Below, piece after piece: positions 59,586 through 64,000 of a stretch of DNA of 64,000 nucleotides. The notes under the pieces are model-generated. The model saw nothing but the letters and a program-made list of their open reading frames with translations. It was not told the DNA's origin and did not search any database. Origin of the DNA: Agapanthus africanus. Lineage: Eukaryota; Streptophyta; Magnoliopsida; Asparagales; Amaryllidaceae. Within the stretch, counting starts at the first letter, position 1; every line of letters begins with the position of its first letter. The translations under genes and the position numbers were made by a program. Location of the stretch: contig CM057338.1 in assembly GCA_030015575.1 (NCBI GenBank), positions 310,809,827 through 310,873,826 on the forward strand, written 5' to 3'.

Positions 59586-59588
<3 letters not shown>

Positions 59589-59618
<30 letters not shown>
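59589..59618. repeat. GA dinucleotide repeat upstream of AHL
   Basis: Fifteen AG units (CT on the gene strand) lie about 480 bp before the ATG. A pyrimidine run at 59467-59515 lies between it and the TATA box. GAGA tracts can bind plant BBR/BPC factors. Confidence 0.85.
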
Positions 59619-59622
<4 letters not shown>

Positions 59623-59894
59623 CAAAATGAATGGATGTGTTTGGTTTGGATAATAAGCCAGCGTGCGCACATGTGCGGTGGATGGGGCCCACACCTCTCT
59701 CCCTGTTTGATGATCCTCTTTTGTTTTCTTCCTCCCTCCCTTCAATATTCGTCTTTCCTTTTTTATTTAGAGCATGTTTGGCAAATATAAATGGATTAGA
59801 GTTGAGGAAAAAAAGAAAGTAAAGAAAAAAAATGAGATTATAAGAAAATAGTGGATTTGTTTGTATGGAAAAAAGAAAGTGAAAAGGATGTAGA

Positions 59895-60345
59895 CACTGC
59901 TGCAGATCCTCATATGGACGGTTTAATCCGTTACCATAAACCATTTGGGCTTCGATTGTGACCGTTACAGACCCGTTATGCAAAACTCTGTAACCATATG
60001 TCCGGCAACGATTTAAACCGCTACTGTAGATAAATATAGTAATGGTTTAATATGTTACCATAGAGGAGGCGTTGCCTATACTGGTTCAGATTATTGAACC
60101 AATCCTGGATAGGGCCCACATCTATGGTAATGGTAATAACGGTTACCATTTGAAAAGGTAACTGTTTAAACCGTTACAATTAGGAAGATATGGTAACAGT
60201 TTTCACCGTTACCATATCTTATAAGCAAATTGATACCTGATGTCTTTCACGTATCGGTTAGCTGATGTCCCCTATGGTAACGGTTATACACGTGACTATA
60301 GAAAGCGGTCACGGTTATAACTGTTACAACTGAAGAACTGATTCT
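59895..60345. repeat. J subterminal array
   Basis: Repeats of the type GGTAACGGTT-AACCGTTACC in both orientations are about 40-60 bp apart. They are related to the GGTCACGGTT units of element K, which suggests one CACTA family. Confidence 0.75.
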
Positions 60346-60552
60346 TTTTAAAATGGAAAATTCCATGCACGATGCTTTTAATCACAAGCAGCAACAGATA
60401 ATAATATCCAGAATATCAAATCTCATGCAGTTATAATAAACAACAAGTAATATTAACCGAAGCGCAAGCAATAATAAACAAAAAATATATACAATATGTA
60501 GAATCACCAAATCAACCGACAAACAAATGTTTGTATCAACAAAAAAATAAGT

Positions 60553-61982
60553 TTATGATCCACGGGACGATCCACCTGCATCGTCCCATGGCCTGAAGAA
60601 ACTCCCTAACTCTTCCGGTATGGTCTGGCAGAAAGACTCGGCGTGCGACTGCCTCAGATCCCGAATCTCCACCATAAGGTTCTGCAGCTGCTTCCACATC
60701 TGCTGATGCTCGTGCTGATGCTGCGCCACCTGGTCGCAGAGATAACGAATATCCTCCTGCGATGCAGCTGCCACATCCGCCCGTATCAGGGTCACGGCGT
60801 ACTCGTGAACGGACGCATGCCTAGCAAAGTGTCGGCGGGCCCCGGGACCAACTCCGCGCTTAAAGCTACCGTGATGCCCGCCGGATAGCGAATCCATAAC
60901 AGGGACAATGGCGGAAATCGGGTTGTCGGGGCCACATCCTAAGGCTTCCGTCCTCTCCAAGAACCGGATCTGTAAAAAAAACACATACGTGTTAACTTAA
61001 AATATAGGATCGGCTAATTATATGAAACTTACCATGTACTCATCCGTGCGAGCCATCCCTTGGCAGCATTGTAGTTGGCAGGGTTTTTTTATTTCTCTAA
61101 TAAAATCAGGATTTATTTTAATAAGTAATTTGCGACAAAGAAAACATATATTCTTAAACGTCGAAATACTCACGAGTCGGTGCTGAGCGCTAGCCTGCGA
61201 GCGCTTTCCTTAGATCGAAACATCGTGGTTTCTGATGTCGTTATTTCGGTTCTCTTTGTTGCGAAACGTCGCCGCCTTGCAAATATAAAGAAGATTATAT
61301 TATATAATTCAAAATATGATTTTATGTTGTATTATTACAATCTTAAAAATTAAGTTTATACCTGAACTTCCTCACGCTCATAACACGCGACCAGTCACGG
61401 CCAATCCTTTCTCAGGACATCCAACACTATGGAATCTATCATCGCACTCCGCTCCTCCTCAGTCGCTACGGCCCGGGAAATGTAATGACGCGTCTTTACG
61501 TCATTTCGGTGCCTCCTCTTAAGAACCTGACACTCGGATATGACCCAGCTAATGGCACGATGCAGATCGAACGGCACGTGCACGCCATCCTCGCCAGTGA
61601 CGCCGATGAATTTTTAATGTCTCTCGGCTTGAAATTACAAAATTTTAAGTAAATATATATATAACGACAATTAAAATTTCAATGTATAAAAGGGTATGTG
61701 ATACCGTAGCATTCGCAAAAAACTGTCGAACTAACTCGGTCTCGTGTAGGGTCCACATCTGATGGAGCGGGTATTTATAGTAAGTATGGATCTCCGCTCC
61801 CATGTAATCCCCCCCCTTGGTCGAGTAATCGCTAATAGGCACACCGTGCTTGTTCCACCCAAGCATCCATGGAACAACGCCTGTGGCTGGCCTGGAGCAG
61901 GCGGGTGTAGTAAGACCCCTCCTCCTAACACTGGTGGAGCCTGCAAAAAAATAGATATACAGACACAATATTATAATAATCA

Positions 61983-62040
<58 letters not shown>

Positions 62041-62529
62041 CATTTGACAAATTTAAATTACAATAGTTATTTAAAAATTTTAGGCAATAACGATTATACA
62101 TGTCGTTCTTGGGGTGACGCTAAAACTGGCGACAGACGCCAGCCTGCCAATACTATGCAGACCTGTAAACAATAAATTGTTAAATGATTCGATAGAATTA
62201 TTTTAATAGATAACTAAAAAATCAATAGATAACTATATACCATGTGCAGAAAGAGTGACTGGAGTAGGAGGATCTGCTATCCCGCTAATAGGGGCAGGCA
62301 GCGGGTCCTGTGGCGCTGCGGCTGTTGATGGTGTCGAGGGTCCTGTGGCGTTGGTAAGCGGGACGCTGGTCGGTCCTGCTGCAGCTGCTGGGGCGCTAGT
62401 ATAGAGGGCGCGGGAAGGGATAGATGCTGCTGCAGCAGCTGCTACTATTGAGCTCCCATCTATCTGGTCAAGATATTTTTTCTTATGACGTTTAGAGCCT
62501 GAGCCATAACCTCCCATCAGACCATACAT
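60553..62529 (-). pseudogene. J second gene, Ptta/En/Spm plant transposase type (multi-exon)
   Basis: Minus-strand exon-like blocks, in order: 62529-62233 (Gly/Lys start YGSGSKRHKKKYLDQIDGSS, then Ala/Pro-rich), about 61940-61690 (LGWNKHGVPISDYSTKGG), about 61630-61350 (HVPFDLHRAISWVISECQVLKRRHRNDVK), about 61280-61170 (FRNKENRNNDI, a pattern seen near the end of Transposase_24 proteins) and 60984-60553 (HGSFKRGVGPGARR, then a Gln/His-rich coiled-coil-like tail). One block has an in-frame stop near 61215. Exon borders are not proven. Marked as pseudogene for that stop, but some copies may be expressed. Confidence 0.6.
61985..62038. repeat. AT dinucleotide microsatellite in J
   Basis: About 27 AT units lie in a probable intron of the second gene. 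They produce a spurious frame of Tyr-Ile repeats. Confidence 0.95.
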
Positions 62530-62595
62530 ATTTATCTAAATATTAAAATTTTACTTATAATCATTATATAATTTAAAATATTTAGTTTAATTTCA

Positions 62596-64000
62596 TTACA
62601 TAGCACGTTTGTTCGGTGCATTAGCTGAAGAATCGTTAGGTGGATAATCGAAATCTTGATCTGTGACAATCAATTAGTTGATGTCACGTCTTACTAACGT
62701 ATTGGATGGCACATAATAGTTTGGATCGTTGGTACGTTTAACAGAAGAACTGAGATGAGTTATCACCTCTTCCTCGTCACTCTCATCTTTAGACTTATTC
62801 AACGTCGGCACATTATAATAATCTCTTGGTTTTCAATGACAAACAACACTCCAGTCAACCTTTTTCAAGTCATGAGAATAATATATTTGTGTTGCCATTG
62901 AGAGAAAGACAAAATTATTGTATTCGTAGAATGTCCGTTTAGTGTTTACCAAAATGAGTTTGTATTCATCGAACTCATGCCCCATTCAGACTTGGTAACG
63001 TACCATCTACATTGGAATATAAAAAAGGGGACAATCTTATATGTGTATGAGACTGCCATAACCTTCTCAAGAACGCTGTACTAAGAATTTTCTTTGTCGC
63101 CGGAGGTTGCAACGCCGCTATTTTGCATAGCTCAAATACATTCCGTCCTTTCGATCTCAAATTTGTAGTCGAAAATCCCATACCCGTTGTAAAATGTAGC
63201 TGCAATCGATGGACCGATTAAAAAGTTCCGAACCTTTCTATCAATCTTCTCTCCACTATTCATTTGTCTGTCGACTTCTTCTCTACACCAAGTGACAAAA
63301 ATGCCCCTATATTCTTCTTCGATACTATCATCCGACCACGTCCTAGGATTCAATCTCATGAGTATAGTTTTGTACGGTCTCTTCGTTAATTTATAGTTTT
63401 AACAGTTAAATTATATTTAATTTCAAATGGTTTAAATGGATGAAATTAGAAAAACTTACTTTGCATATTTAGCAAAACATTTGCTGTTTAACAAGATGAA
63501 TGCTGGTAAACCGCTAATGAGATCGTAAGACATGTTTTTAACCTTCCTGCTCCAATGGGACCGTCGGGAACACGCGGCGGTTTCTTCAGCTTCGTCTTGA
63601 TATTGTCGTTAAGGAAACGAGTACATAAAGACGTGATTTCTTCCGAGAGATAACTTTCCACAATAAAACCTTCAAGGAGATACTTGTTGCAGATATAGTT
63701 TTTTAAAGTTTATAGATATCTGTTGAAAATAATAGATATTAATAATTCACGATAATATTTTGCAATTTAAATGATTAATAATAAGCATTTTCATACCTCT
63801 CGATGTGATACATCCAACGGTAATACACCGGACCACCAATCTTGAGCTCGGTTGCCAAATAGACGGACAGATGAATAATAATGTCGAAAAAGGTAGGTGA
63901 AAAGATAGTTTCAAGCTTGCAGAGGATCAAACGAAAATCTTTTTCGAGCTCTACTATCTCATTGACGTCCACGTTTTTGTAACACAATTGGCGAAAATAC
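62596..64000 (-). pseudogene. J TNP2 transposase, C-terminal part
   Basis: In minus-strand order: 63987-63775 reads LILCKLETIFSPTFFDIIIH and GGPVYYRWMYHIERYE, the DUF4218 domain that follows the TNP2 core. 63359-62975 reads EEVDRQMNSGEKIDRK and IAATFYNGYGIFDYKF. 62960-62600 reads RTFYEYNNFVFLSMATQIYY and ends ..APNKRAM at the stop 62598-62596. Introns probably separate the blocks. One in-frame TGA occurs near 62835 (after VVCH). The catalytic core is outside the window. TNP2 cuts and joins CACTA ends. Confidence 0.8.

Larger units (their letters stand above)
59895..64000 (-). mobile_element. Element J: CACTA (En/Spm) transposon, runs off the window
   Basis: The left terminus CACTGCTGCAGATCC at 59895 is followed by a subterminal array (59905-60345), then minus-strand genes for a second En/Spm-type protein and for TNP2. 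The other end is beyond 64000. J begins about 785 bp upstream of the AHL start codon. Confidence 0.85.

Noticed and set aside
61645..62043. Minus-strand frame of 132 codons with a Tyr-Ile repeat start
   Set aside because: The N-terminal third is the translated AT microsatellite; only the later part (GWNKHGVPISDY) belongs to J's second gene.
1..64000. CRISPR arrays, bacterial operons, riboswitches or rRNA genes
   Set aside because: The regular repeats are LTRs, CACTA subterminal arrays and microsatellites; no spacer-repeat architecture or operon-like gene spacing is present.

Overview
This is a stretch of nuclear DNA from a flowering plant. The evidence is one spliced AT-hook (AHL) transcription-factor gene, several plant LTR-retrotransposon lineages with tRNA-iMet primer sites, En/Spm (CACTA) transposons, and a Cassandra-type LTR that carries a 5S rRNA copy. 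I cannot name the species; a monocot is possible but unproven. About nine tenths of the window is transposable-element sequence, mostly nested and mutated.

Left block (1-28760). A CACTA end (K, 28187-28760) was hit by D, a gypsy-type element that carries only gag (22902-28186). D's 3' LTR was hit by copia element A (1-22901, minus strand, running off the left edge). A was later hit by copia element B (2190-12567, target duplication ctata) and by a related element now reduced to solo LTR C (15556-17698, duplication gaaaa). A and B share an unusual layout: LTRs of about 2.2 kb, a non-coding leader of about 3 kb, and a short decayed pol. B's two LTRs are nearly identical although its pol is badly broken.

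Middle block (28761-37237). A short spacer is followed by a complete but internally deleted CACTA element H (29154-34161, duplication att). H has subterminal palindrome arrays, half a TNP2 transposase, a second transposase-like gene and a degenerate telomere-like tract. Beyond it lies 3 kb without a confirmed gene, containing a GC-rich segment and a strong promoter-like module (G-box, TATA, CT-rich leader) near 36.3 kb.

Right block (37238-56880). Copia element G was split by F, a gypsy solo LTR (40323-54729). F was split by E, a nearly full-length gypsy chromovirus-like element (42838-54283, duplication gtgtg). E's 3' LTR lacks its last bases and is joined directly to the primer site, polypurine tract and 3' LTR of a Cassandra TRIM. 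The composite is bounded by one matching target duplication, which makes it the most unusual structure in the window.

Gene island (56881-59894). One host gene is present: an AHL protein of 301 residues on the minus strand in two exons, with a TATA box, an RY motif and a long GA tract upstream. About 0.8 kb upstream, a second CACTA element J (59895 to beyond 64000) begins. It carries the C-terminal half of TNP2 and a second En/Spm-type gene.
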